A stretch of DNA of 64,000 bases, taken from positions 4,013,501-4,077,500 of the forward strand of contig NZ_CP049199.1 of NCBI RefSeq assembly GCF_011045195.1. The letters are read 5' to 3'. The stretch is from Caulobacter soli (GTDB taxonomy: Bacteria > Pseudomonadota > Alphaproteobacteria > Caulobacterales > Caulobacteraceae). The position numbers and the translations under genes were made by a program. A model generated the notes under the pieces. That model worked only from the letters and a program-made list of their open reading frames with translations. It was not told where the DNA came from and searched no databases. Positions 46,254 to 54,089 of this stretch are shown in pieces (the first letter of the stretch is position 1; each line of letters begins with the position of its first letter).

Positions 46254-46961
46254 CTAGCCGGCCCGGCGGATATCGAGGGACAGGGCCACGGGCATGGCCA
46301 CGGACGGATCGGGGGCGCGCACGGTGCGGCCGACCAGGGCGTCGCGGACGGCTTGAGCTCTCTCGGAGCCGTCGACCTCGACGCGGGCGATCTTGCCGGA
46401 GGGCTCGATCCACACCCGCACCTTGGCCCGCAGGGCCGAGGATCGCAGGGCCTTGTCGCTCTCCCAGGCGCGGCGGAACTCCCCTTCCAGATAGCTGGCG
46501 TAGGCGGCGCGGTTGAACCCGCCAAAGCCGCCGACCTTGCCGCCGCCGCGTGAGCCGGAGCCATCGCCGATGGCCAGGCCGTAGCTGGACGGACCCGCGC
46601 CCTCGCGGGCGGTCAGGGCGTCGGCGCCTGGCGTTGCTGGGGCCGACGGGGCCGGGGCGCTGGGCGGCGGCGGGGCGTCGGTGGGCTGCTCCAGGGGCGT
46701 GGGCTTGGGCTCGGGCGGCTTGACGTCCGGCTTGGGCGGCGGCGGCGGAACCGGCGGCGGCGGCGGCAGGACCACGCGGGTGGTCTTCATGTCGCTGCGG
46801 TGCTCGCTGACCGTGGCCCCGCGCAGCAGGGTCAGGGCCAGCAGGGCGGCCAGGACCGCGACCGCGATGGCCACGACCGCCCCGAAGCTCAGACCCGAGC
46901 GCCGACGGCGTGGGCCATCTTCAGGCTCCTGCGGCTCCAGATAGAAGGCGCTGGCGGCCAT
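46254..46961 (-). CDS. TonB family energy transducer
   Basis: A 235-residue inner-membrane protein starting at the ATG at 46961. One N-terminal transmembrane helix (about 24-46, FGAVVAIAVAVLAALLALTLL), a Pro-rich periplasmic spacer (about 66-110), a Gly-rich hinge, and a TonB C-terminal domain (AAYASYLEGEFRRAWESDKA, LRAKVRVWIEPSGKIARVEV). This is the full TonB layout. It starts 2 nt after the exbD stop, so the transducer and proton-channel genes form one translational unit dedicated to this secretion locus. Confidence 0.92.
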   Translation of the reverse strand: MAASAFYLEPQEPEDGPRRRRSGLSFGAVVAIAVAVLAALLALTLLRGATVSEHRSDMKTTRVVLPPPPPVPPPPPKPDVKPPEPKPTPLEQPTDAPPPPSAPAPSAPATPGADALTAREGAGPSSYGLAIGDGSGSRGGGKVGGFGGFNRAAYASYLEGEFRRAWESDKALRSSALRAKVRVWIEPSGKIARVEVDGSERAQAVRDALVGRTVRAPDPSVAMPVALSLDIRRAG

Positions 46962-46963
46962 GG

Positions 46964-47371
46964 TCAGGCCCCGCCGGGGGGCCGGGTGGCGGCCATGCCC
47001 AGGCTGCCGACCCCGACCTTGGAGCACAGGTCCAGGACCTGCATGATCTGGTCGTACTGCACGGCCCGGTCGCCGCGCAGGATGATCGGGGTGTCGGGGG
47101 CTGACGCGATGATGGTGCGCAGCTGGCCTTCCAGCTCGCTCATCGAGACGGGGACGGCGTCGATCGACACCGTGCCGTCATTGGCCACCGCGATCACCCG
47201 GGCCTTGGGGGCGTCCAGCACCTTGGCCGCCGAGGCGCTGGGCAGGTCGACCTTGATCCCCTGCACCGCCGCCGTGGTCAGCAGGATGAAGATGATCAGC
47301 AGCACGAAGGTCAGGTCGACCAGCGGGGTGATGTTGATCTCGTTATAGGGCTTCTTGCCTTGGATCTGCAT
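46964..47371 (-). CDS. exbD: ExbD/TolR family biopolymer transport protein
   Basis: A 135-residue protein with one N-terminal transmembrane helix (about 18-37) that carries the conserved proton-handling Asp19 in NEINITPLVDLTFVLL. The periplasmic domain shows VDLPSASAAKVLDA, VSIDAVPVSMSELEGQL and DTPIILRGDRAVQYDQIMQV, typical of ExbD. It works with ExbB to turn proton-motive force into motion of TonB. It lies 11 nt after the ExbB-like gene. Confidence 0.95.
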   Translation of the reverse strand: MQIQGKKPYNEINITPLVDLTFVLLIIFILLTTAAVQGIKVDLPSASAAKVLDAPKARVIAVANDGTVSIDAVPVSMSELEGQLRTIIASAPDTPIILRGDRAVQYDQIMQVLDLCSKVGVGSLGMAATRPPGGA

Positions 47372-47382
47372 GACGCCCTCCC

Positions 47383-49104
47383 CTACTCGGCCGCGTGGAT
47401 GGCGGTGGCTGGGACGTCCTGCCAGGTCTCGGCGATGCGCTTTTCCAGCTCGTCGACGAAGATCTGGTTGTCGGCGCCGATCTCCTCGATGCGGCTCAAG
47501 AGATAGTTGTAGCCAAACAGGCTGGGGATCGCGACGGCCAGACCCGCGACGGTGGCCAAGAGAGCCGCGGCGATGCCGGGCGCGATGGCGTTGATGTTGA
47601 CCTCGCCGGCCGCCGCGACGCTGGCGAAGGTGATCATCACCCCCAGCACCGTGCCCAGAAGACCGATGAACGGGCCGCCGGAGATGGCGATGGTCAGCAG
47701 CACCATGGACTTGTTGAGCTTCTGGGCCTCGCGCACTTGCCCAGCATCCAGGGCCGAGCGGATCGAGGCGATCGACTGGGCGCGCAGGGCAAAGCGCGAT
47801 CCCGAGGCCTTGCCCTCGGCCAGGCGCTTGGCCAGTTCCCGCTGGCCGATGCGGTAGAGAGTGGCGAGCGTCGAGGCTCGACCGCCGGCCGGCAGGTCGA
47901 CGAGACCCGCATGTTCGGAGCGCGCGGCGCTGGCCCGCTCGTAGGCGTCCAGGAAGTCGTCGTTGGCCCCGCCCACCCGGGCCAGCATCAGGCCCTTGGA
48001 GATCATCACCCAGACCGCCAGGGCCAGCATCACCGCCAGCACGCAGATCACCGCCCAGGCGTCGGGGGTCAGGGCCTTGAACAGGATGCCGAAGTAGTTG
48101 TGGCCGCCGCCGTCGGTCTGCTCGGCGGTGTCGAAGGTCGCCAGGCGCGCGCCCTGGCCTTCCGACGCCGCGGCCAGCTGGAAGGCCGCCTGCGGCAGGG
48201 CTGCGCCGGCGATGCGCAGCTCGTCGATCTCACCCGTGAAGCCTTGGCCCAGGGTGGCCGGACCGGCCGAGAGGGCCCCGGCCACCTCGCCGGCCGCCTG
48301 GCCGTTGAGGTACAGGCTGGTCCTGGTCCCGTCATTGACCAGGGCGACATGGGCCCAGGTCCCGGTCGGCAGGGCCGCCCCGGCGCTCTTGACGCCATTG
48401 GCCTGCGCGACCAGCGAGCCGGCCTCCGAGGCTAGGGAGAGACCCGGCAGGGCCAGCAGCTGGCCGTCGGAAGCCGGCTTGACCCAGAAGCTGACGCTGG
48501 CGGGGCCGCCGGTGAAGGCGCCGGCTGGGATCGCCACGCCGGCGGTTCCATCCAGGGTCAGGCCCTGGCCGATCAGGCCGGGGCCGCGGGTCTCCGCGCC
48601 CGAACCGTTCAGACCGTTCGACGTGGCGTCCTTGGGCGCGCCGGCCGCGTCGAAGTGCCAGACCAGCCTGTAGTCGGGGCCGAAGGTCCCGGCCACGTCG
48701 GCGCCGCCCTTCAGGTCCTTCTTCTCCTTGGCCCCATAGTAGGCGTAGATCGCCGCCGGGGCCCCGGGCTTGAGGCCCGAGACATCCACCCAGACCAGGG
48801 CCTGCTGCTCGGCGGGGTTCCAGGTCTCGATGTGGAAGGCCAGCGGGGTGCGGTCATCGCCGGCCACGAACCGCAGGTCCGAGCCGTCGGCCTTGACGTC
48901 GTCGAAGCTGAAGTTGCCGGTGTGCAGGCGGATCAGCACCGGGGCGCGGGCCACCTCGCCGGTGATCCCGGCGGCGCTGGCGTTGAGGTTGATCTTGGTG
49001 CGGTAGGCGTAATCGGGCTGCCACCAGGCCGCCGCCGGCGTGGCGATCGCGCCCACGGCGGCGACCGCCAGGGCCAGGCCCAACATCTTGGTCTTGGTCT
49101 TCAT
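47383..49104 (-). CDS. DUF2341-LamG-ExbB/MotA fusion (proton channel with exported N-terminal domains)
   Basis: A 573-residue multidomain protein starting at the ATG at 49104 with GAGGGG upstream. The signal peptide ends TPAAAWW; DUF2341 covers about 30-135 (WWQPDYAYRTKINLN, VWVDVSGLKPGAPAAIYAYY). A LamG/ConA-like beta sandwich covers about 145-310 (LVWHFDAAGAPKDATSNGLN, VSFWVKPASDGQLLALPGL, WAHVALVNDGTRTSLYLNG). A transmembrane helix at about 350-370 and the MotA/TolQ/ExbB domain at about 440-560 (GPFIGLLGTVLGVMITF, IAAALLATVAGLAVAIPSLF) complete it. The carbohydrate- or protein-binding modules face the periplasm while the C-terminus makes the channel with ExbD. Confidence 0.9.
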   Translation of the reverse strand: MKTKTKMLGLALAVAAVGAIATPAAAWWQPDYAYRTKINLNASAAGITGEVARAPVLIRLHTGNFSFDDVKADGSDLRFVAGDDRTPLAFHIETWNPAEQQALVWVDVSGLKPGAPAAIYAYYGAKEKKDLKGGADVAGTFGPDYRLVWHFDAAGAPKDATSNGLNGSGAETRGPGLIGQGLTLDGTAGVAIPAGAFTGGPASVSFWVKPASDGQLLALPGLSLASEAGSLVAQANGVKSAGAALPTGTWAHVALVNDGTRTSLYLNGQAAGEVAGALSAGPATLGQGFTGEIDELRIAGAALPQAAFQLAAASEGQGARLATFDTAEQTDGGGHNYFGILFKALTPDAWAVICVLAVMLALAVWVMISKGLMLARVGGANDDFLDAYERASAARSEHAGLVDLPAGGRASTLATLYRIGQRELAKRLAEGKASGSRFALRAQSIASIRSALDAGQVREAQKLNKSMVLLTIAISGGPFIGLLGTVLGVMITFASVAAAGEVNINAIAPGIAAALLATVAGLAVAIPSLFGYNYLLSRIEEIGADNQIFVDELEKRIAETWQDVPATAIHAAE

Positions 49105-49169
49105 CGTGTTACCCCTCGTCGTCTTGGAGGCCGCGCGCATGGGCGGCTTGGGCTCAAGGCCCTGGAAAG

Positions 49170-50795
49170 CTAGAAGTCTGTGGAAAGCCGAACGTGGATG
49201 CGGGTGTCGCCGACCTTGGTGGAGCCGGCGTCGTCAAAGGCGCTGGCGACATCCAGGTCCCCGGACACCCGGCCCAGCAGCTTGATCCGCAGGCCCACGC
49301 CCACGCCCAGGAGGCTCGTCTGGCGCTGCTGTTCGGGCAGCGGATCGATCAGCCACACTCGCGCCGCATCGACGAAGGCCAGGGCCCGCAGCTCATCCAG
49401 CATCCCGCCCTGGGCGATGACCGGCGAGCGCAGCTCCACCGAAGCCAGCAGCCCGTTGTCGCCGATCGCCTCGCTCTGCAGGAAGCCCCGCACCGAGCCT
49501 GCCCCGCCGGCGGCGAACTGCTCGTTGGAGATCAACGGCTCGGACGCCAGCTGGCCTTCCAGGTTCCCGTAGAGCTGCAGGCCCAGCGGCAGGTCGACCC
49601 GGTCGTTGATCCCGCCATGCACATAGGCAAAGCCCCCGGTGGCCCGGTAGCGCTTGAAGTCGAAGTCGTCGGGATTGCTGCCCAGGCTACGCAGGGCGAA
49701 CGTGGTCGACAGGTCAAAGCCCAGCTGGCTGCGATCGCGCGTCAGGGTCCCCGCCCAGCCCAGGCTGACCGGATAATAGGTGATCGGCGCCTTGGAGCTG
49801 ACCTGGCCAAAGCGGGTGTCTTCCTTGAAGTCCTTCCAGGCCAGCGACGCGGTCAGCCGCTGGTAGAGGCCGCTGGGGCCGCCGCTCAGCGTCCTGGTGA
49901 ACACCCCGGTCACCGACTGGCCATCGCCCAGCACATTGGTGTCGCCGACCGTGGCCACGTCGCTGTTGGACTTCAGGGCGGTGACGTCCAGGCGCAGGGC
50001 TTGGCTGAGCGGCAGGCCGTAGGAGGCGACATAGACCTCGCTGTCGTCGGGGCGCTCGGGGGCCACCGCGTAGAAGCCGGAGATCGAATGACCCCGCCCC
50101 CACAGGTCGTCATAGCGCAGGTTGGCCTGCAGGCGGCTTTGGGTGGTGCTCTGGCTATAGCGGTTGGAGACCTCCAGCCCGCCGTGCAGGGCCAGCTTGT
50201 CCTCGACATTGAGCGCGATGTCGACCGTGCCCGGCGCGGCCCCCGCCTTCAGCTCCGGGGTCACCTGGCGGTCGGCCGAGCGGCTGTTGAGCGCCACCAG
50301 CTCGCTGCTGAACTTGTTCAGATCCGGCACGCCGCCAGTAGCGGCCGACGGCAACGCCGCCGTCACCGTCTTGTCCGAGGTATGCCTGGCCCCCGTCACC
50401 GTCACCTGGCCGACTTTGGCCTCACTGACCGCCAGCCGCACCCGCCCGCCGACCACGTTCTGCTGCGGGATCTCCACGAACACGGTCTTCAGACCCCGCG
50501 CCTCGTAGACCTTCTGCAGCGCCGCCCGCGCCTTCTCCACATCGTCCAGCGTCTTGTCCGGACCCAGATACGGATACACCGCCGCCTCGATCTGCGGATC
50601 GGACAACACCGTGTTGCCCTCCACATAGTACTCGTTGATGTCCACGCGACGCGGGGCCGAGGCCTCCGACGCAGGACCCGCCGGCGCAGACCCCACCTCC
50701 TGAGCCAGGGCCGCAACCCCGCCCAGCGCGCTCAGGCCAGCGCCCAGCATCAACGCGCGCAGCACAGCGCCGCGCGTTCCTCGCCCGTTCGACAT
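49170..50795 (-). CDS. TpsB outer-membrane transporter (FhaC/ShlB/HecB family)
   Basis: A 541-residue exported protein. The signal peptide is followed by a POTRA domain (INEYYVEGNTVLSDPQIEAAV at about 53-75; then VFVEIPQQNVVGGRVRLAVSE) and a second POTRA-like part (GQVTVTGARHTSDKTV). The 16-strand barrel begins at about 200 (LALHGGLEVSNRYSQSTTQ). The conserved loop-6 motif appears as VRGF in AGGAGSVRGFLQSEA, and the C-terminal strand ends VRLSTDF. This is the pore for the giant TpsA encoded 5 kb downstream. It is the first gene of the operon after the 148-nt regulatory gap. Confidence 0.94.
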   Translation of the reverse strand: MSNGRGTRGAVLRALMLGAGLSALGGVAALAQEVGSAPAGPASEASAPRRVDINEYYVEGNTVLSDPQIEAAVYPYLGPDKTLDDVEKARAALQKVYEARGLKTVFVEIPQQNVVGGRVRLAVSEAKVGQVTVTGARHTSDKTVTAALPSAATGGVPDLNKFSSELVALNSRSADRQVTPELKAGAAPGTVDIALNVEDKLALHGGLEVSNRYSQSTTQSRLQANLRYDDLWGRGHSISGFYAVAPERPDDSEVYVASYGLPLSQALRLDVTALKSNSDVATVGDTNVLGDGQSVTGVFTRTLSGGPSGLYQRLTASLAWKDFKEDTRFGQVSSKAPITYYPVSLGWAGTLTRDRSQLGFDLSTTFALRSLGSNPDDFDFKRYRATGGFAYVHGGINDRVDLPLGLQLYGNLEGQLASEPLISNEQFAAGGAGSVRGFLQSEAIGDNGLLASVELRSPVIAQGGMLDELRALAFVDAARVWLIDPLPEQQRQTSLLGVGVGLRIKLLGRVSGDLDVASAFDDAGSTKVGDTRIHVRLSTDF

Positions 50796-50856
50796 AGGAA
50801 GACATCCCCCGACGGCGAACCCTCGCCATCAATCCAAGCTTATGCAGCGCCTGTAC

Positions 50857-50920
50857 TTATTGAATACTTAGACTCAATAAATATTAGCGTCTGACGAAAT
50901 CTCTACAGTCACCATGTGAC
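50857..50920 (-). promoter_or_regulatory. Operator/promoter region of the adhesin operon
   Basis: The 148-nt gap upstream of tpsB is strikingly A/T-rich. It contains TTATTGA (50857-50863) and TCAATAA (50874-50880), a perfect 7-bp inverted repeat with 10-nt spacing, and GTCAC-CAT-GTGAC (50908-50920). Read on the coding strand the latter contains ACTGTCAC, which recurs upstream of the sigma-factor gene. These are candidate sites for the AraC protein encoded just upstream or for the ECF sigma factor. Confidence 0.5.
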
Positions 50921-50943
50921 AGTATTTTAAAGCTTGGTCATTT

Positions 50944-51474
50944 TTACAAACCTTGCACTGACAAAGACTTACAAGGCATTACATCTAGACGAGCATCACC
51001 ATTATCTTGCAACGCAGGTTGCGGCGCCGATCCCGAAACCGCCCGGCGCCGCGTCGCCGTCATGCTCTCGCCAAACCGACGCCCATAGGCCCGGCTGAAC
51101 GACGCCGCCGACGCAAACCCCAGCGCCGCGACGATCTCGCCCTGCGACCGGGACTCCCGGTTGCTCGATAGCCACGACCGGGCTTGAAGCAGCTTCAGCT
51201 CCAGCACCAACCCGCCCAGGGTCAGCCCCGTGGCCGCCAGCACCGCTCGCCGCAACCGGCTCTCGCTCACCCCCAACGCACCGACGATCGCCGAAGCCCG
51301 CGGCTTCAGCCCAAGGTTGGCCAGCACGAAACGCCTGACCCGATCGACGATGTCTGAGGGCGCTTCGCCGAGCGAATAGGCGCGCGAACGCTCTCGCGAA
51401 CGCGAGCGTCGCACCTTCACGGCCTGCTCGCGCTCGGCCGCGAAGCTCTCTTGAAAGGTTGTGGCGATCAGCAC
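50944..51474 (-). CDS. AraC family transcriptional regulator
   Basis: A 176-residue regulator. The two-HTH AraC domain occupies about residues 55-145: SAIVGALGVSESRLRRAVLA for the first HTH and GEIVAALGFASAASFSRAYGRRFG for the second, followed by MTATRRRAVSG. The N-terminal 40 residues are basic and Arg/Ser-rich, with no cupin domain, so ligand sensing is absent or limited. The gene sits between the FecR-like gene and the tpsB promoter and is the likely local regulator of the adhesin operon. Confidence 0.88.
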   Translation of the reverse strand: MLIATTFQESFAAEREQAVKVRRSRSRERSRAYSLGEAPSDIVDRVRRFVLANLGLKPRASAIVGALGVSESRLRRAVLAATGLTLGGLVLELKLLQARSWLSSNRESRSQGEIVAALGFASAASFSRAYGRRFGESMTATRRRAVSGSAPQPALQDNGDARLDVMPCKSLSVQGL

Positions 51475-51538
51475 GTGGATGCCTCCTACGCACTAGTCGT
51501 CATCACGACCGGAAAGGCGAAACGCCTTCCAAAGATTT

Positions 51539-52528
51539 TTATCCGAGCAGCACGACCCCGCCGGGCAAGCCGGTCGCGTGGACGCCCGCGACTTCGCGGA
51601 TCTGCGCAACCGCGCGGTCTAGCCGCGCCAATTGGAAGGTGCCCGTGATGGGAAAGCGCGCCAAGGCGGCATTGGCCAGGACGATACGGCCCGGGCGATA
51701 GCGGTTGATTTCCTCGACAACTTCGCTGAGCGGCTGCCCACTGAAGACCAGCAGACCGCGCCGCCAAGCCTCAACGCGAACGGGATCAACCAGCGCCACG
51801 CGCCCGTCGCCCCTGGTGCCGAACGTCATCTGCCTCCCAGCCGAAAGTTCGGTTGCCCGCCGGCCGCGATCAAGGACCGAAACCTTGCCAGCCAGACAAG
51901 AAACACAGGTTGCATCGGCGACGAGGCGGACGACAAAACGTCCGTCGCGCCCCAGCACACGGCCGGCGGCCGTGCGAATGGCGATCGCATGATCGGGACG
52001 AGTCGCGTCGACGGCGATCTCTCCCTCGACCAGCGTGAAGCCAAAGGCCCCGACGTCGTCATAACGCGCGAGACTGGTGCGGGTGTTGAGCTCGACGGAG
52101 AGACCTTGCGCGACGGCGATCACGCGTCGCTCGCCAATACCCGTGCGATAGTCGGATCGCAACTCGGCCAGCGAAGGCCACAGATCAAGCGGCGGATGAG
52201 CCGCCATGACCACCACGCCGGCCGCCGAGGCGGCAATCGCTCCGCCTAGAAAGGCACGGCGCCCCAGGACGACACGCCGCGCAGACGTCGAAGGCTCGAT
52301 CGGAACGGTTTGCGCGGATCGAGCGATCTTCCTGGCGACCCCGACCAACCGTCGACGGAGCCTGACCGCGTCGCTCAGCGCTTCGGCGTTGGCGGGCGTA
52401 CGGGCGCGCCAACGCATCAATGCGTCAACCTCGTCCGAGGTCATCTCGCCAGACCGCAAGCGAAACGCCCAGGCTAACGCCTCCTCGGCGCGCACGCGCG
52501 TATCAAGGCTATCGTCGGAGCCGTTCAT
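51539..52528 (-). CDS. FecR family anti-sigma factor
   Basis: A 329-residue inner-membrane protein. The cytoplasmic part (about 1-85) has EEALAWAFRLRSGEMTSDEV and the WRARTPANAEAL segment, the sigma-binding DUF4880 type. A transmembrane helix is at about 92-110 (AFLGGAIAASAAGVVVMAA). The periplasmic FecR domain contains VAQGLSVELNTRTSLARY and FTLVEGEIAVDA, and the C-terminus ends in the STN-like repeat (GQPLSEVVEEINRYRPGRI). It would hold the adjacent ECF sigma factor until a periplasmic signal arrives, plausibly from the STN/TonB-like protein encoded upstream. Confidence 0.93.
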   Translation of the reverse strand: MNGSDDSLDTRVRAEEALAWAFRLRSGEMTSDEVDALMRWRARTPANAEALSDAVRLRRRLVGVARKIARSAQTVPIEPSTSARRVVLGRRAFLGGAIAASAAGVVVMAAHPPLDLWPSLAELRSDYRTGIGERRVIAVAQGLSVELNTRTSLARYDDVGAFGFTLVEGEIAVDATRPDHAIAIRTAAGRVLGRDGRFVVRLVADATCVSCLAGKVSVLDRGRRATELSAGRQMTFGTRGDGRVALVDPVRVEAWRRGLLVFSGQPLSEVVEEINRYRPGRIVLANAALARFPITGTFQLARLDRAVAQIREVAGVHATGLPGGVVLLG

Positions 52529-52571
52529 CCGATCGCCCTATCACGCCGCATGTATGTCGCCATCCATCCGC

Positions 52572-53147
52572 TCAATCTTCCGCCCCACTCTTTGACGTCA
52601 TGGACGAGCTGAAAGCGAAACCGATTACCTCAGTCCCGGCAAAGCGTCCGGCGATCTGATCGGTCGCCTTCTTCATCTCGATCTGGATCATGCGTATCGA
52701 AAGCCCATAACGGTCGGCCAGTTCGCGGTGGCTCGCGCCCTCGATTAGCGTAGCCAGCACCATGTCGCGCCGACGCTGCGGCATCTCGTCCAAGATCGCA
52801 CGCAACAGCCGTAGGTCCGAATGAAGCTCAGCGCTGTCGGCTGGGCCGAGTTGATCGTCGACGACGTCGAGCGCAGCTTCCAGCTTCTGGGCTTCAAGCA
52901 GGCTCAGCCGCCGACGTTCGGTCCGAATTCGGCTATTGGCGAGGTTCATCGCCATTCGGAACAGGTAGCTGCGCGGATTGCGGATATCTTCCACGTCGTC
53001 GCGTTCGCGGGTTAGCTGAAGGAAGGTGTCCTGCAACGCATCACCGGCCGCGTCCGCGGACCCAAGCCGGCGCGCCAGCCGACGCCGCAACTCCTCGTAG
53101 TCTTCGACGAACATCCGGCGCAGACCGGCCCAGTTCAACGTCACCAT
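52572..53147 (-). CDS. ECF RNA polymerase sigma factor (FecI-type)
   Basis: A 191-residue sigma factor. Region 2 is at about 13-75: FVEDYEELRRRLARRLG, DAAGDALQDTFLQLTRE, NPRSYLFRMAMNLANSR. Region 4 is at about 115-170: LDEMPQRRRDMVLATLIEG and SHRELADRYGLSIRMIQIEM. It is followed 43 nt later by fecR, the standard FecI-FecR arrangement. It should recognise promoters in this locus; the repeated ACTGTCAC is a candidate element. An upstream sigma-70-like promoter is listed separately. Confidence 0.94.
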   Translation of the reverse strand: MVTLNWAGLRRMFVEDYEELRRRLARRLGSADAAGDALQDTFLQLTRERDDVEDIRNPRSYLFRMAMNLANSRIRTERRRLSLLEAQKLEAALDVVDDQLGPADSAELHSDLRLLRAILDEMPQRRRDMVLATLIEGASHRELADRYGLSIRMIQIEMKKATDQIAGRFAGTEVIGFAFSSSMTSKSGAED

Positions 53148-53263
53148 GACTTATGCCCCCGCCTGGGGCGGCGACGAAACGCCGTCGACGAGGGAGCGGC
53201 CAGCGGGCCGAATTCGCCTCGAGCGCGGATCTCCAGCGGGATCTGTAAACTGCACGGGCGACG

Positions 53264-53292
53264 GATACAGGATCAGCAAGGCACACTGTCAA
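53264..53292 (-). promoter_or_regulatory. Putative sigma-70 promoter for the sigma factor-fecR genes
   Basis: Read on the minus strand, TTGACA (53292-53287) and TGTATC (53269-53264) are separated by exactly 17 nt, about 115 nt upstream of the sigma-factor start. Just upstream of it, two copies of CGTGACAG on the plus strand (53317-53324 and 53339-53346) are spaced 22 nt start to start, two helical turns, as expected for a regulator site. Confidence 0.5.
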
Positions 53293-53366
53293 GCCTTTGC
53301 CTCGAATAAGCTTTTTCGTGACAGACCGAAGCAGGTAACGTGACAGTTCGACAAAAGCACGCCACT

Positions 53367-54089
53367 TCAGATCGCCGAAACCGCGATCCGAATAGGTTGG
53401 GACAACCCCACCGGCGGCGACTTGATAACCATCGTCGCCAGAACCCGGCGGATGGCGGTATCGAGCCCCGGACGCCCGCTCGATCGCAGCAGGCGCGGCT
53501 GACGCACGCGACCTTCGCGATTGATCCAGATATCGATCTGCAGGTCGTAGATGCGGTCGGCGGTCTCCGGATCACGGGCCAGGGCCTGCTTCACCGCCAA
53601 TCGAACCGTGCGGGCGTAGTCGCCAAAATCCGCGTTCTGCGCCGCTTCGAGTGCGACCTCGACGTGCAGCGTATCGAGCGTCAGCGTCTCGGTCGGTCCA
53701 CCACCCGGTGCGGTAGATTCCAGCCCGTCGGCCCCGAGGGTCGCGCCCGAGCTCACCAGGGTGATATCCTGGGGGCCGGTGTAGTGGATGATGAGATCCG
53801 TCCCATCGACCAGCATGCGAAGCGCGGTCCGTGCGGTGAACAAACCAACTACTGGCGTCGAATGTCGCCCTTCGGCGAGGCGAGTGTCGCAGACGACCTG
53901 ATCCCCCGTCACCGCGCTGTAGGCCAGCAACGCCGAAGATAGCGATTGGGCTGGAATGTTGAACAGCATGACTTTAGCCGCAGAAGCTTCATGCGACGCG
54001 GCGTTCGTCCTCTCCGTCACGACGGCGCCAAGCGTCGGCGCCGTCGTGACGGCGAACAGGATCCGGACAACGCGACGGCGGTCGAACAT
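53367..54089 (-). CDS. Periplasmic STN-domain protein with TonB-C-like domain
   Basis: A 240-residue exported protein. The signal sequence is RILFAVTTAPTLGAVV. Residues about 42-112 form an STN domain (FNIPAQSLSSALLAYSAVTG, VVGLFTARTALRMLVDGTDL, HYTGPQDITLV) as found at the N-terminus of FecA-type receptors and secretins. After a linker, about 155-240 resembles a TonB C-terminal domain (LQIDIWINREGRVRQPRLL, ATMVIKSPPVGLSQPIRIAV). There is no beta barrel, so this is a free sensor linking TonB-like contacts to the FecR-type anti-sigma factor. It is the first gene of the locus. Confidence 0.85.
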   Translation of the reverse strand: MFDRRRVVRILFAVTTAPTLGAVVTERTNAASHEASAAKVMLFNIPAQSLSSALLAYSAVTGDQVVCDTRLAEGRHSTPVVGLFTARTALRMLVDGTDLIIHYTGPQDITLVSSGATLGADGLESTAPGGGPTETLTLDTLHVEVALEAAQNADFGDYARTVRLAVKQALARDPETADRIYDLQIDIWINREGRVRQPRLLRSSGRPGLDTAIRRVLATMVIKSPPVGLSQPIRIAVSAI

